Assembly: GCA_030835125.1 (NCBI GenBank) | Contig: JAUQWM010000035.1 | Span: forward strand, 1 to 64,000 | Length of the DNA stretch: 64,000 nt | Reading direction: 5' to 3' | From: Gemmatimonadaceae bacterium | Lineage (GTDB): Bacteria; Gemmatimonadota; Gemmatimonadetes; Gemmatimonadales; Gemmatimonadaceae | Shown here: positions 8,638-17,865 of the stretch, piece after piece | How positions within the stretch are numbered: position 1 is the stretch's first letter | Layout of the letters: the number at the start of each line of letters is the position of its first letter | Program-made: the position numbers and the translations under genes | The notes under the pieces: model-generated | What the model was told of the DNA's origin: nothing | Seen by the model: only the letters and a program-made list of their open reading frames with translations | The model's database searches: none

Positions 8638-8665
8638 ACTACCGATAATAGATGTTATGTAAAGT
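8638..8665 (+). other. dif: candidate dif site (XerC/XerD chromosome dimer resolution)
   Basis: The 28 bp read as an 11-nt arm ACTACCGATAA, a 6-nt centre TAGATG and an 11-nt arm TTATGTAAAGT. The right arm differs at one position from the Bacillus subtilis dif XerD-type arm as I recall it (TTATGTAAACT), and overall about 22 of 28 positions agree. It is strikingly AT-rich for this genome. It lies in the convergent gap 8560-8897, exactly where gene orientation flips from all + to nearly all -, as expected at a replication terminus. Apart from the terminator, this site and the palindrome at 8677-8707, I see no gene in that 338-nt gap. Confidence 0.8.
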
Positions 8666-8676
8666 GACGCTGTGGA

Positions 8677-8707
8677 GACCTGTGGAAAACCGGTTCCCCA
8701 CCAGGTC
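8677..8707. repeat. imperfect palindrome beside dif
   Basis: GACCTG-TGG-AA-AACCGGTT-CC-CCA-CCAGGTC forms an inverted repeat centred on AACCGGTT, 11 nt right of the dif candidate. The left half contains TGTGGAAAA, one mismatch from a DnaA box. It may be a protein-binding site or a hairpin; its role is unknown. Confidence 0.5.
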
Positions 8708-8897
8708 CGCCTGCAATACATCTCGTTGGCAGGAAAGATCTTGGCCAGTGCGTAGGATAGTCCACGTTGACCGGCTCGAGACCGCGGCTCCCCGGCGCTG
8801 CCAGTTAGGTGGAATCGTCGCACTGGCACCACGTGAGCTGCGGCCTGACAGTGGGTCAAGGCAAGCTTGGGGCCGCCTCCCGGCAAGCTCCACGAGA

Positions 8898-9713
8898 TCA
8901 AACGCCCAGCTGGATCTCCCTCAGGTGGCCCTGAAATACGAGGCGCCCTTCCCCGGACACGGTTGGTCGCTCGCCATCGAAGTTCACGACCAGTGGGGCC
9001 CCGGAACGGGTGATCAGGCGGATCGGGCCTGTCTCTCCCTTCCACTCGCGGAGCATGGCCGCCGTGGCCACGGAGCCGGACCCACAGGCCAGGGTCTCCT
9101 CCTCGACGCCACGCTCGTAGGTCCGGTAGGTCCAGTCCTGCCCGCGGCGGGACACGAAATTCACATTGGCCCCGGCGGCGAGTTGCGGGTGGTGCCGGAG
9201 CGCCCGTCCGCGCCCTTCCACGTCCACCGCATCGACGTCGCCACAGGCGACCACGAGGTGCGGGACTCCCACCCGGGCGTAACCGATCGCCGATTCGCCG
9301 GGCTCCAGGGGCGCCCCGAAGGTGGCTGCCGCGTCGGCCACGGCAGGCATGCCCACCTGCGCCTGGCCGGCCTCGTATTGCCCCGGGATGGCCCCTGAGG
9401 ACGTCATGAACGTGAAGCGCGAGCCGTTGTCTACCACCCCCAACTCCACCGCCAGGCGGACTGAACACAACGACGCGTTTCCGCAGAACTCAGCGAGGGA
9501 CCCATCGCGGTTGAAATAGCGGATGCCATAGGCATGCACCGGGTCTCGTTCCAGCAGCACCACACCGTCCGCGCCCACGCCGCGCCGTCGGTCGCACAAG
9601 GCCCCGATCACCGCGGCCGACTCGAGCGGCCCCGGGGGCTGGTCTCGAACGTCGAAGAAGACGAAGTCGTTTCCAGACCCCGTCATCTTCCAGAAGGTCT
9701 TGCCGGCAAGCAT
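8898..9713 (-). CDS. dapF: diaminopimelate epimerase
   Basis: DapF converts LL- to meso-diaminopimelate for lysine and peptidoglycan. The 271-residue protein keeps the TGSGNDF start and both catalytic cysteines, C77 in NRDGSLAEFC and C210 in LACGSGSVATA. The first motif reads CGNASLC where the family usually has CGNGxRC, a modest divergence. The start at 9713 is chosen because ATG overlaps the upstream stop (TGATG); upstream in-frame codons do not fit the family. It is the last gene of the operon with the two upstream membrane-glycan genes and ends facing dif. Confidence 0.93.
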   Translation of the reverse strand: MLAGKTFWKMTGSGNDFVFFDVRDQPPGPLESAAVIGALCDRRRGVGADGVVLLERDPVHAYGIRYFNRDGSLAEFCGNASLCSVRLAVELGVVDNGSRFTFMTSSGAIPGQYEAGQAQVGMPAVADAAATFGAPLEPGESAIGYARVGVPHLVVACGDVDAVDVEGRGRALRHHPQLAAGANVNFVSRRGQDWTYRTYERGVEEETLACGSGSVATAAMLREWKGETGPIRLITRSGAPLVVNFDGERPTVSGEGRLVFQGHLREIQLGV

Positions 9714-10435
9714 CAAACCCGTCCCGTCATGGACCACCAGCGGAGCCGCCAGACCATCCAGACCGCTTCCCGCACGATCTTCTTCGACATCTTGCTGCTC
9801 CCCTCCGTGCGATCGACGAACACGATGGGGATCTCGACGATCTTGAATCCCTTCTTCCAGGCCCTGAAGCTCATCTCGATCTGGAACGCGTAACCGTTCG
9901 ACTTGACGTCGTTTAGGTCAATCGCCTCAAGTACTTTCCTGCGAAAGCACTTGTACCCGCCGGTGGCATCGAAGACCTGGAGGCCGGTGACTGCGCGCGC
10001 ATACACGTTCGCGAAGTAGCTGAGCATCAGCCGGCCAATCGGCCAGTTCACGACCGTCACCTTGCGATCCCGATACCTCGATCCAAGGACGAGGTCGGCG
10101 TCCGCGATGCTCGCCAGGAACTGCGGGAGGTGCTGGGGATCGTGCGAGAAGTCGGCATCCATCTCGAACACGAACTCGTAGTCGCGCGTCAGGGCCCACC
10201 TGAACCCGGCGACGTACGCAGTCCCCAACCCCAGCTTCCGCTCGCGATGGATCACGCTCACTCGGCTGTCCACGGCGGCCCGTTCGTCCACCAGGGCTCC
10301 GGTGCCGTCTGGCGAGCCGTCGTCGACCACCAGGACGTCGATGATGGGCGACTGCGCCAGGACCGCTTCGATCAGCTTGAGGATGTTCTCCCGTTCGTTG
10401 TACGTCGGGACGATCACAAGGGCGCGCTCAGGCAC
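9713..10435 (-). CDS. family 2 glycosyltransferase, polyprenol-phosphate mannose synthase type
   Basis: The 240-residue protein has the GT2 layout of dolichol/polyprenol-phosphate mannosyl- or glucosyltransferases: IVPTYNERENI at the start, VVDDGSPDGT, the MDADFSHDPQ acidic metal site and a QIEMSFRAWKKG region. It lacks C-terminal membrane helices. GTG 10435 is chosen since PERALVIVPTYNE follows immediately and it overlaps the upstream stop by 8 nt. Together with the YfhO-like neighbour, which could use a polyprenyl-phosphate sugar, it suggests envelope glycan modification. The sugar is not known. Confidence 0.88.
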   Translation of the reverse strand: MPERALVIVPTYNERENILKLIEAVLAQSPIIDVLVVDDGSPDGTGALVDERAAVDSRVSVIHRERKLGLGTAYVAGFRWALTRDYEFVFEMDADFSHDPQHLPQFLASIADADLVLGSRYRDRKVTVVNWPIGRLMLSYFANVYARAVTGLQVFDATGGYKCFRRKVLEAIDLNDVKSNGYAFQIEMSFRAWKKGFKIVEIPIVFVDRTEGSSKMSKKIVREAVWMVWRLRWWSMTGRV

Positions 10436-12806
10436 GTCTGGCCTTCCCCATGAACGCGGCGCCTCCCCACCAGGCGATGGCCAGCAGCAGCGCAACCAGC
10501 GTCACCTTCTTGCCGGTCTCGTATGGCTGGCTGGAGAACCGAAGCGAGATGCTGCGTGCCCCCGCCGGTAGTTCGACCCCGATCAACGTCATGTCGGTGC
10601 GGCCGATCGTTCCAGGCTTGCCGTCCACCTGCGCTGACCATCCCGGATAGTAGTTCTCGCTGACGACCAGCGCGGAACCGGCGGTGGCGGGCTGGTCGAG
10701 TTCGATGTCGATCGCGCCCGGTTCATACCGGGTGGATCGCGCCTTGATTGGCGATGGATCCGGCATCGTGGTGAGCTGGACCCCGGTCACGGCCGCCGCG
10801 GTGTCGAAGAGCGCGGCACGCCTGACGTCGAAGCGGGGGTCGAGGACCGTGGCGAGGACATCGGGATCGGGCGCCTTCACGATGGCCGGGGCCACCCACG
10901 CCAGCGGATACTCCTCGGGAAGCTGGTGAAGGTAGACGGTGGTGCCGTACGCATTCTGCACCGGGCCGACCACCTTCTTCATCCCCGGCACACCAAGATC
11001 CTCGACGTCGGTGAGGATGTACCGCATGTTCATCAGCTGCCAGAAGTTCGGGTTGACGATGTTCCCCCAACCCGCGGCATGCCCGCCCAGCAACTGGAAG
11101 CGACCCAGTTCGTTGCCATGGTACCCGAGCACGGACCGGATGCCGTGGATCATCAACCCATCCCCTCCAAGGAACGGGTCCCGGCCAACGGCAGGCGACG
11201 CGAACTGGAGAACCCTTCCCGGCTCCGGCTGCGACTTCAGGTAGGTGATCGTCTCGTCGGCGGCGAAGGTCTGCGCCGCTGGCGGGGAGAATTGCCAGTA
11301 GGCACGTTCGACCGACCACAGGTCGACCGCTACGATCCCGGCGAGCAGGTAGCCGCCGGCTTCACGTCCCACGCGACCGGTTGAGAGGAGGAACAGGCAC
11401 GACAGCGCGAGCGCCCCGAAGAGCGTCGCGCGGAGTGCACCCACCCGCAGCGCCGCTTCATTCGCGTAAACGCGGTCGACCTGCTGTGGTTCGGCGAGGC
11501 CAGCGGCGAGGCTGGTGAGCCCGCCGGTCGCCCCGATGACTCCCACGGCGAGCACCGCGATGGACCACCCGATCAGGTACCGCCGCGACACGTTGCGGTG
11601 TACCGCGCGTTCGGCGCCAAAGCCCGCCAGGACCGCCACTCCGAACGAAACCACATACAGCATGGTGCTCGGCGCCCTGAAGAACTTCGTCCCGGGCACG
11701 ATCGCGAAGACGATCCGGTAGAAGGGCGTGTTGCCGCCCAGCGCCCAGAGCAACGCGACGATCGTCACGCCGGCGAAGAACCAGGTCAGTTTCCGGGACA
11801 CCGCGACGCGCCCACTCGCAAACGCCAGCGCCACGAGGAGGATCACCGCGATGCCGAGGTACTCGCTGTGCAGGTGGATGCCGTTGTCACCCCAGTAGCG
11901 ATCCAGGATCCCGGAGAACTGCGGCACCCAGAAGTTGACCATTTCCTCCGGGGGCATGGAGTACGAAGTCGCGGCCTCCCAGGGCTTCCCCAGGGCCCGC
12001 GGCGACCACGGGACGTACTCGCGCACCGGGAGGTACTGCACGGCCCCCATGACGCCCCCCAGGACCACGGCAGCGGCAGCCGTCGCCAGCCGCCTGACGG
12101 CGACCGGCCGCGGGAGGGCGCCGCCGCCGGTGTCGGCGAAGGCCAGGAACAGCCCGAGCGATCCGCTGACCAGCAGCATGTACTGCAGCAGCTGTGGATG
12201 GGGACTGAGGACCCCGAGGCCGACCGTGAGGGCGAGCCCTCCCCAGGCCCAGCCCCGGCCGTCCCGCACGCCGCGCACGACGAGGAACAGGGCCAGGGGC
12301 AGCAGCGCCGAGATGAACAGCTTGCCGTCGTGCCCCGGCGAGACCAGGCCGGCGACGTTCCCGCTCATCATGTACGCCAGGCCCCCGACGAGGGACCCGA
12401 AGAACCCGAGACCTAACGAGCGGAGGAACGTGAAGGTGAAGACACCGGCGAGGAAGACGTGGATGATGAAGCCCCAGGTCATGGCCACGTCCGTCGGCAG
12501 CACCATCCGCAGCAGGAACGTCGGGTAGAAGATGTCCCCGTGCATCGCGGCCACGTACGGCATGCCACCGAACAGGTACGGGTTCCAGAGCGGGAACGAC
12601 CCGGTCGCGCGCAGCGTAGCCGCCGCGAACTCGCGGAAGGCGTAGCCGGCGATGAACTGGTCGCTATGGGGCCGGGCCAGAAACTGGCCGGCGAGCGCCG
12701 GCCAGCCGAGCGACATCGCCGCCAGCGCGTAGGTGGCGACAGCCCAGATGGTGGCCCTCCGCGGCAAGGCGACAGCGGTTTCCGCCGTTTCGATGGTTCG
12801 CGTCAT
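10428..12806 (-). CDS. YfhO-family multi-pass membrane protein
   Basis: This 792-residue protein has roughly a dozen hydrophobic segments, the segment PHSDQFIAGYAFREF after the first membrane helix, and a long C-terminal soluble domain ending in another hydrophobic helix. This is the YfhO (GT-C like) pattern, proposed to transfer sugars to envelope polymers from lipid carriers. ATG 12806 is preferred over an in-frame TTG at 12836 that adds ten Pro/Asp-rich residues. It overlaps the GT2 gene downstream. No promoter is clear in the 120 nt upstream. Confidence 0.82.
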   Translation of the reverse strand: MTRTIETAETAVALPRRATIWAVATYALAAMSLGWPALAGQFLARPHSDQFIAGYAFREFAAATLRATGSFPLWNPYLFGGMPYVAAMHGDIFYPTFLLRMVLPTDVAMTWGFIIHVFLAGVFTFTFLRSLGLGFFGSLVGGLAYMMSGNVAGLVSPGHDGKLFISALLPLALFLVVRGVRDGRGWAWGGLALTVGLGVLSPHPQLLQYMLLVSGSLGLFLAFADTGGGALPRPVAVRRLATAAAAVVLGGVMGAVQYLPVREYVPWSPRALGKPWEAATSYSMPPEEMVNFWVPQFSGILDRYWGDNGIHLHSEYLGIAVILLVALAFASGRVAVSRKLTWFFAGVTIVALLWALGGNTPFYRIVFAIVPGTKFFRAPSTMLYVVSFGVAVLAGFGAERAVHRNVSRRYLIGWSIAVLAVGVIGATGGLTSLAAGLAEPQQVDRVYANEAALRVGALRATLFGALALSCLFLLSTGRVGREAGGYLLAGIVAVDLWSVERAYWQFSPPAAQTFAADETITYLKSQPEPGRVLQFASPAVGRDPFLGGDGLMIHGIRSVLGYHGNELGRFQLLGGHAAGWGNIVNPNFWQLMNMRYILTDVEDLGVPGMKKVVGPVQNAYGTTVYLHQLPEEYPLAWVAPAIVKAPDPDVLATVLDPRFDVRRAALFDTAAAVTGVQLTTMPDPSPIKARSTRYEPGAIDIELDQPATAGSALVVSENYYPGWSAQVDGKPGTIGRTDMTLIGVELPAGARSISLRFSSQPYETGKKVTLVALLLAIAWWGGAAFMGKARRA

Positions 12807-12926
12807 TCCTGGTGCTGGAGGGTCCGGGTCAGCCAATCGCCCAAGATACGTTCCCGGACAGTGGGTGCGCAGGCGGATTCACCAATCAGTCACCGGGCCG
12901 GGGCGGTCTGGTTCCCGGGCTGGGGT

Positions 12927-14093
12927 TCAGCGGGAGTCGGCACCGCTGAGGACGGACTCATACAGCAGGCGGTACCTGCGCGCGACCGACTCGGGTGCGT
13001 AGCGCGCCACTGCCGACTGGCGCCCTGCCCTGCCGACCTCGTGACGCGCCTCACTCGAGAGGACTCGATCAAGCGCGACGGCCAGGGCCGGGGCGTCCCC
13101 GGGTGGAGTGAGGTAACCCGTCACCCCGTCCTCGATGCTGTCGGCCAGGCCGCCTGACGCGAACGCGACCACGGGTGTCTCGCACAGCTGGCCCTCGACC
13201 GCCACGAGCCCGAAGCCCTCCTCCCGCGAGGGCACGACGAGAGCGGCCGCCCCCCGGTAGAACTCGAGCAGCTGCGGTTGAGGCAGGGCGCCATGCCACC
13301 GGATGCGGGACTCCAGGCCCAGCGCACCCGCGCGGTGGCGCAGCGCCTCGGCATCGGTGCCGTCGCCGATCGCGTCGAGCGTCGCGGGCACGCGCATGGC
13401 CGCCATCGCCTCCAGCAGGAGCCCGATTCCCTTTTGGGCGTTCAGGCGGCCGACGAAGAGGAGGCGATCGGGGTGTCGCGTGCCACCCGGCGTGAACAAC
13501 GACGTCGCGACCGGCATGGGGGACACGACCGGGTCGGAGCGCGGCGCCATCGCTTTCACCTGCCCCGCCAGCCAGGTCGACACCGTGGTGACCGCGCTGG
13601 AGTGAGCCAGCGTATGGCGCAGGAGCGTCCGGGCGAGGCTGTTGCCCATCGCCAGGCGGACGTCGGTGCCATGCATCGTGGTCACCATCGGGATCCCGGC
13701 GAGCCCCGACACCCAGGACCCGACCAGCCCACCCGGGAACCACCAGTGCGCGTGCAGGAGCGACGGTTCGAAGTCCCGCCTCACGCGGGTGCCGCTGGCA
13801 AACTCGGACCCCAGGAAGCCGAGGAGGGCCAGCTTGGCGCCCAGGGAACGGGCGACCTCCTCGGCCATCTGGCCCGTGTAGGCGAGGCGCTGGTAGCGGC
13901 GGGGTGCATACCGGAAGCGGTGGACCGGAATGCCGTCGAGTACCTCGTCCGCCGGCAGGTGGTCGCCGGCGGGGGCCACGACGGACACGCGCACGTCCTG
14001 GTCGGCGAGGGCCCGCGCGAGGTGGAGCAGGAAGGCGCCGGGGGCGTCGCCGGCCGTCCTGGGGTACGAATGCGTGAGGAACAGGACGCGCAT
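12927..14093 (-). CDS. family 4 glycosyltransferase (GT-B)
   Basis: The 388-residue protein begins MRVLFLTHSYPR, has a donor-side region with LLFVGRLNAQKGIGLLLEAM, and the E-x7-E type stretch PSREEGFGLVAVEGQLCETPVV typical of GT4 retaining transferases. No signal or membrane helix is seen, so it acts in the cytoplasm, probably on a lipid-linked or LPS-type acceptor. It lies 6 nt downstream of another glycosyltransferase and close to the Kdo/LPS genes. Donor and acceptor are unknown. Confidence 0.88.
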   Translation of the reverse strand: MRVLFLTHSYPRTAGDAPGAFLLHLARALADQDVRVSVVAPAGDHLPADEVLDGIPVHRFRYAPRRYQRLAYTGQMAEEVARSLGAKLALLGFLGSEFASGTRVRRDFEPSLLHAHWWFPGGLVGSWVSGLAGIPMVTTMHGTDVRLAMGNSLARTLLRHTLAHSSAVTTVSTWLAGQVKAMAPRSDPVVSPMPVATSLFTPGGTRHPDRLLFVGRLNAQKGIGLLLEAMAAMRVPATLDAIGDGTDAEALRHRAGALGLESRIRWHGALPQPQLLEFYRGAAALVVPSREEGFGLVAVEGQLCETPVVAFASGGLADSIEDGVTGYLTPPGDAPALAVALDRVLSSEARHEVGRAGRQSAVARYAPESVARRYRLLYESVLSGADSR

Positions 14094-14099
14094 CGACGC

Positions 14100-15161
14100 C
14101 TAACGATCGCGGTCGTCCAGGGTGTCCACCTGGCGGCGCAGCTCGCGCAGCTGCGCCCGGACCCCGGCGATCATCTCCCCCAGCAGGCCGGCGACAAAGA
14201 GCACCGCGCCCAGCAGCAGACCGGTCTGGACGGCCACCCACGCCGCGCGGACGCCCTGCCCCGTGGCGAACAGTACCAGGCCCGTGACGCCGCTGGCGAC
14301 GGTGAGGAGGACCCCGAGCATGCCGAAGAACAGCAGGGGCTTGGGCGCGAAGCGCAGCTCGAACCAGACGGAGAGCATGTCGAGCACGCCGACCGGGATC
14401 CGGGAGACGCCGAACTTCGATCGCCCGGCGTGGCGGGGATAGAGCGGCACCGGGATCTCCCGCACCGAGAATCCCTGCGCCGCCGCGAGCACGATCAGGT
14501 AGCGGTGCCAGTCGGGGCGGACCGGGATGTGCTCCATCACCTCGCGGCGGTAGGCCTTCACGCTGTTCAGGTCCTTGACGCGAATCCCGAACAGCGCCCT
14601 GCTCAGGCCGTTGTAGATACGGGAGACGAAGGCCTTCTCGTAGGTCCCCTGCTTGAAGCCCGTGACCATGTCCGCCTCGCCGGCCAGGATCGGTGCGACC
14701 AGCCGCGGGATGTCCTCGGGAAGGAACTGGAGGTCGGCGGGATAGAACACGAGCACGTCGCCGTGCGAGTGCAGGTACCCGGTGCGGAGTGCATCGGCGA
14801 TCCCGCGACGCGTGCGATGGCGTACGGCGCGCAGGAACGGGTACTCGGCGCGAAGCGCCTTCAGCACGGCCCACGTGTCGTCCACGGACCCGTCGTCGAT
14901 GACGACGACCTCGTACCTGGTGCCGCCGCCAGCCAGCGCAGCCGCCGCCAGTTCCAGGAACTTCGGCAGGTTCTCCGCTTCGTCCTTGGCGGGAACGAGC
15001 ACCGACACGTCGACGTCGGCCTGTCGCGGGGGACGCTCGATGCGCTCGACATCGACGGGGGTGTTCCGGAGCGTTTCGTGACGGGTGACTCGGGACTCGG
15101 GACCCGGGATTGCGCGGGGGGCTTCGTGTCCCCCGTCCCCCGTCTCGCGTCCCGTGGTCAT
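14100..15161 (-). CDS. family 2 glycosyltransferase with C-terminal membrane helices
   Basis: A 353-residue DPM1/GtrB-like glycosyltransferase. The catalytic part starts at about residue 50 with VSVLVPAKDEAENL, followed by VVIDDGSVDDT and YPADLQF. Two hydrophobic helices near 265-330 and a short C-terminal coiled segment follow. The first ~35 residues are low complexity and encoded by two inverted heptamer arrays (15078-15153). ATG 15161 overlaps the rpoN stop (ATGA), which supports this start even though the N-terminus looks inserted. It probably loads sugar onto undecaprenyl phosphate. Confidence 0.87.
   Translation of the reverse strand: MTTGRETGDGGHEAPRAIPGPESRVTRHETLRNTPVDVERIERPPRQADVDVSVLVPAKDEAENLPKFLELAAAALAGGGTRYEVVVIDDGSVDDTWAVLKALRAEYPFLRAVRHRTRRGIADALRTGYLHSHGDVLVFYPADLQFLPEDIPRLVAPILAGEADMVTGFKQGTYEKAFVSRIYNGLSRALFGIRVKDLNSVKAYRREVMEHIPVRPDWHRYLIVLAAAQGFSVREIPVPLYPRHAGRSKFGVSRIPVGVLDMLSVWFELRFAPKPLLFFGMLGVLLTVASGVTGLVLFATGQGVRAAWVAVQTGLLLGAVLFVAGLLGEMIAGVRAQLRELRRQVDTLDDRDR
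15078..15153. repeat. paired inverted heptamer arrays (GGGACNN / NNGTCCC)
   Basis: Units GTGACGG, GTGACTC, GGGACTC, GGGACCC, GGGATTG fill 15078-15112. A 13-bp spacer follows, then GTGTCCC, CCGTCCC, CCGTCTC, GCGTCCC at 15126-15153. The second block is the same family in reverse orientation, so the whole can fold as a hairpin. It lies inside the 5' end of the glycosyltransferase gene. Confidence 0.8.
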
Positions 15162-16648
15162 ACCCGCTTCCTCATGCGGGCCGACAGCACGCCGAGCTGG
15201 TCGCGATACTTCGCCACGGTGCGGCGGGCGATGTTGACGCCCTGGTCCTGCAGGATGGCGACGATGGCCTGGTCGGTGAGCGGGTTCTTCGGGTCCTCGC
15301 CTTCCACCAGCTTCTGGATCTGGTCCTTGATACCGCGTGCCGAGACGTCCTCCCCTCCGGTGGTGCTGAGCCCCGAGGAGAAGAAGAACTTGAGCGGCAG
15401 CACGCCCCGCGGCGTCTGCACGAACTTTTCGTTGGTCACCCGGCTGACCGTGCTCTCGTGCATCCCGATGTGCTCGGCCACCTCGCGCAAGGTCAGCGGT
15501 CGCAGGTACTGCACACCCTTCTCGAAGAAGTCGCGCTGCTTGTCGACGATGTAGTTCGTGACCTTGAGCATGGTCTGGCGGCGCTGCTCAATCGCCTGGA
15601 TCATCCAGTTGGCGGAATTGAGCTTGCTGGAGATGAACTCCTTGTTCTCGCCATCGAACTTCCGGCGGTCGCGCGCGATCTCCTGATACACCTTGCTCAG
15701 TCGCAGGCGCGGCAGGTTGGCGTCGTTGATGAACACCATGTACTTCCCGTCGATCTTGTCGACCACGAGGTCCGGCACGATGTAATTGTCGGTCGCGCTG
15801 CTGTAGCGCAGTCCCGGCTTCGGGTCCAGCTTCGCGACCTCGTCGGCGGCCTGCTGCACTTCGGTCACGCTGACCTGGAAGCGCCGCGAGATCTCGCTCC
15901 AGCGGTGGCTGATGAGCTCGTCGAATGCGTCCCGCACCAGGCGCCCCTCGATGGCTTCCTCGCGACCGGCCTCGCGGACCTGGATCAGCAGGCACTCGCG
16001 CAGGTCACGGGCGCCGACGCCCGGCGGGTCGAGCGACTGGACGATGGCGAGCATCGCCTCGGCCTCTTCCATGGTGTACAGCGGGACATCGTCACCGCGG
16101 CCGGCTTCTTCCGCGACCTGTGCCACGACCTCGTTGATCCCGCTCAGCAGCTCATCGAGCGAACAGGCGAGCCACCCGTTTTCGTCGATGTTGCCGATGA
16201 ACTCCTCGGCAAGCAGGAGCTGGCGCGGGGTGAGCTCGAGCAGGGACACCTGGTCGCGGAGGTGGTCGTCGAGGCCGCGCTGCTCGACCGAGACCGGCTC
16301 GTAGTATTCCTTCTCCTCGTGCTCCTCCCGGTGGCCGGGACTGTCGAAGCCGTCGAGGAGGATCTCCTCCCAGTCGATTTCGTTCTCCTTCGCCGTCTCA
16401 CCTTCGGGCGCCGCCGGCTCCACCATCTCGGTGGACCCGGCCGCCTCCTCCTCGCCGTCCTGGGTGGCATCTTCCTCGTCGTCCTCGGGCTCGATGAGCT
16501 CGAGGAACGGGTTGACGAGAAGCTCCTGCTTCAGGTGCTGCTGGAGGTCCAGCAGCGGCATGTAGAGCAGGTCCATCGCCTGGTAAAGGCGTGGATTGAT
16601 CTTGAGCTCCTGCCGGAGCGAGGCGCTCTGGCTGAGCCCTGTCTTCAC
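15158..16648 (-). CDS. rpoN: RNA polymerase sigma-54 factor
   Basis: RpoN directs RNA polymerase to -24/-12 promoters and needs AAA+ activators. The 496-residue protein has the Gln/Leu-rich activator-interaction region I ([15 protein letters not shown] at the start), an acidic linker at about 50-110, the core-binding and HTH regions, and the RpoN box [13 protein letters not shown] near the C-terminus (about 475-487). The location immediately after lptB is the same as in many diderms (lptA-lptB-rpoN). It overlaps the lptB stop by 4 nt. Confidence 0.96.
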   Translation of the reverse strand: MKTGLSQSASLRQELKINPRLYQAMDLLYMPLLDLQQHLKQELLVNPFLELIEPEDDEEDATQDGEEEAAGSTEMVEPAAPEGETAKENEIDWEEILLDGFDSPGHREEHEEKEYYEPVSVEQRGLDDHLRDQVSLLELTPRQLLLAEEFIGNIDENGWLACSLDELLSGINEVVAQVAEEAGRGDDVPLYTMEEAEAMLAIVQSLDPPGVGARDLRECLLIQVREAGREEAIEGRLVRDAFDELISHRWSEISRRFQVSVTEVQQAADEVAKLDPKPGLRYSSATDNYIVPDLVVDKIDGKYMVFINDANLPRLRLSKVYQEIARDRRKFDGENKEFISSKLNSANWMIQAIEQRRQTMLKVTNYIVDKQRDFFEKGVQYLRPLTLREVAEHIGMHESTVSRVTNEKFVQTPRGVLPLKFFFSSGLSTTGGEDVSARGIKDQIQKLVEGEDPKNPLTDQAIVAILQDQGVNIARRTVAKYRDQLGVLSARMRKRV

Positions 16649-17865
16649 TGGCCGTTCCCTTCGGAGGCGAAGCGGTTCCGGAGGCGCGCCGTGAGGGTCG
16701 GCCCGAGGTAGTGCCGGGAGACCTCGTCATCGAAGACCAATTCGCGCACGGTCCCCGACACCTTGACCTGTCCGTCGAACATGATGTAGGCGCGGTCGAC
16801 GATATCCAGCGTCTGCTCCACGTTATGGTCGCTGATCAGCACGCCGATGCCCTTCGTGCGAAGTCCCGCCACGATGGTCTGGATATCGTGGACGGCGATC
16901 GGATCGACTCCGGCGAAAGGCTCATCGAGCATCATGAACTTCGGCTGGGTGACGAGGGCCCGGGTAATCTCCAACCGGCGGCGCTCGCCCCCGGAGAGCG
17001 AGTACGCCTTGTTGCCGCGCAGGTGCTTGATGTTCAACTCGTCCAGCAACTCATCTAACCTCTTGCGACGCTCGGCCTTACCGATTGGCAACGTCTCGAG
17101 GATGGCCAGGATGTTCTCCTCGACGGTGAGCTTCCGGAAGACCGACGGTTCCTGGGAGAGGTAGCCGATCCCGCGACGCGCGCGCTTGTACATCGGCATC
17201 CGCGTGATGTCGGTGCCGTCGAGCCGGATGCGGCCCTCGAGCGGGTCGATCAGGCCGACGATCATGTAGAACGTCGTGGTCTTGCCGGCACCGTTGGGTC
17301 CCAGCAACCCGACGATCTCGCCCTGGCGCAGGTTCACCTCGACGTTGTCCACGACGCGGCGGCGACGATACGCCTTGCTCAGGCCCTCGGCGTGGAGGAC
17401 GCTGCCATGCGCCGTGGTGACGGCGGCGACGGGTGGCGCGACCGGCGCCACGGCGGCCACCTCGCCGGTCTGCCGGAATCGCTCGGCGACTTCCCCGCGC
17501 ATCGCCGCGATCTGCGACCAGACGTCGGGGGTGACGCGCAGGCCAGGCTCTCCACCGCCGGCCGCCGTCACGGGCCACGCGATCACCCGCTGCGCCGTGA
17601 GGCGCGGCAGGACGGAGTTGTCGAGGAATGCGCGCACCTCGTCAAGGCTCAATCGACCTGCCTCACGCGTGGCGTCGTCGCCGCGGGCCCGCAGGGACTC
17701 CAGGAAGTCGTCACGGAACCGGATCGCCACCCGGTTGACCGCGGCGGACCCGGTCTCGTCGGCCTCGGTCACGATCGCATGCAGGGCGAACGCGTTGGAG
17801 CGATCGCCCGCGGCCAGGCGATCGACCAGCGCCCGGACGTCTGCGCCCCGATCCGGAGTGTTCAC
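16645..17865 (-). CDS. lptB: LPS export ABC ATPase LptB with unusual N-terminal extension
   Basis: LptB is the cytoplasmic ATPase that powers LPS extraction by LptFG. Residues 156-406 are a complete LptB with Walker [10 protein letters not shown] (189-197), signature [10 protein letters not shown], Walker [13 protein letters not shown] and the switch histidine in ISDHNVEQ. The usual LptB is about 240 residues. Here about 155 residues precede it: a helical region (1-135), then an Ala/Pro/Val linker (136-152). The extension has no family I recognise. Overlap of the start with the lptA-like stop (17862) supports the long form. Confidence 0.9.
   Translation of the reverse strand: MNTPDRGADVRALVDRLAAGDRSNAFALHAIVTEADETGSAAVNRVAIRFRDDFLESLRARGDDATREAGRLSLDEVRAFLDNSVLPRLTAQRVIAWPVTAAGGGEPGLRVTPDVWSQIAAMRGEVAERFRQTGEVAAVAPVAPPVAAVTTAHGSVLHAEGLSKAYRRRRVVDNVEVNLRQGEIVGLLGPNGAGKTTTFYMIVGLIDPLEGRIRLDGTDITRMPMYKRARRGIGYLSQEPSVFRKLTVEENILAILETLPIGKAERRKRLDELLDELNIKHLRGNKAYSLSGGERRRLEITRALVTQPKFMMLDEPFAGVDPIAVHDIQTIVAGLRTKGIGVLISDHNVEQTLDIVDRAYIMFDGQVKVSGTVRELVFDDEVSRHYLGPTLTARLRNRFASEGNGQ

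Noticed and set aside
8652-9398. Open frame on + covering the dif region and dapF
   Set aside because: It runs antisense through dapF, and its start lies inside the dif candidate.
13278-15554. 758-residue open frame on + opposite glycosyltransferases
   Set aside because: Antisense shadow with no conserved motif and no ribosome binding site.
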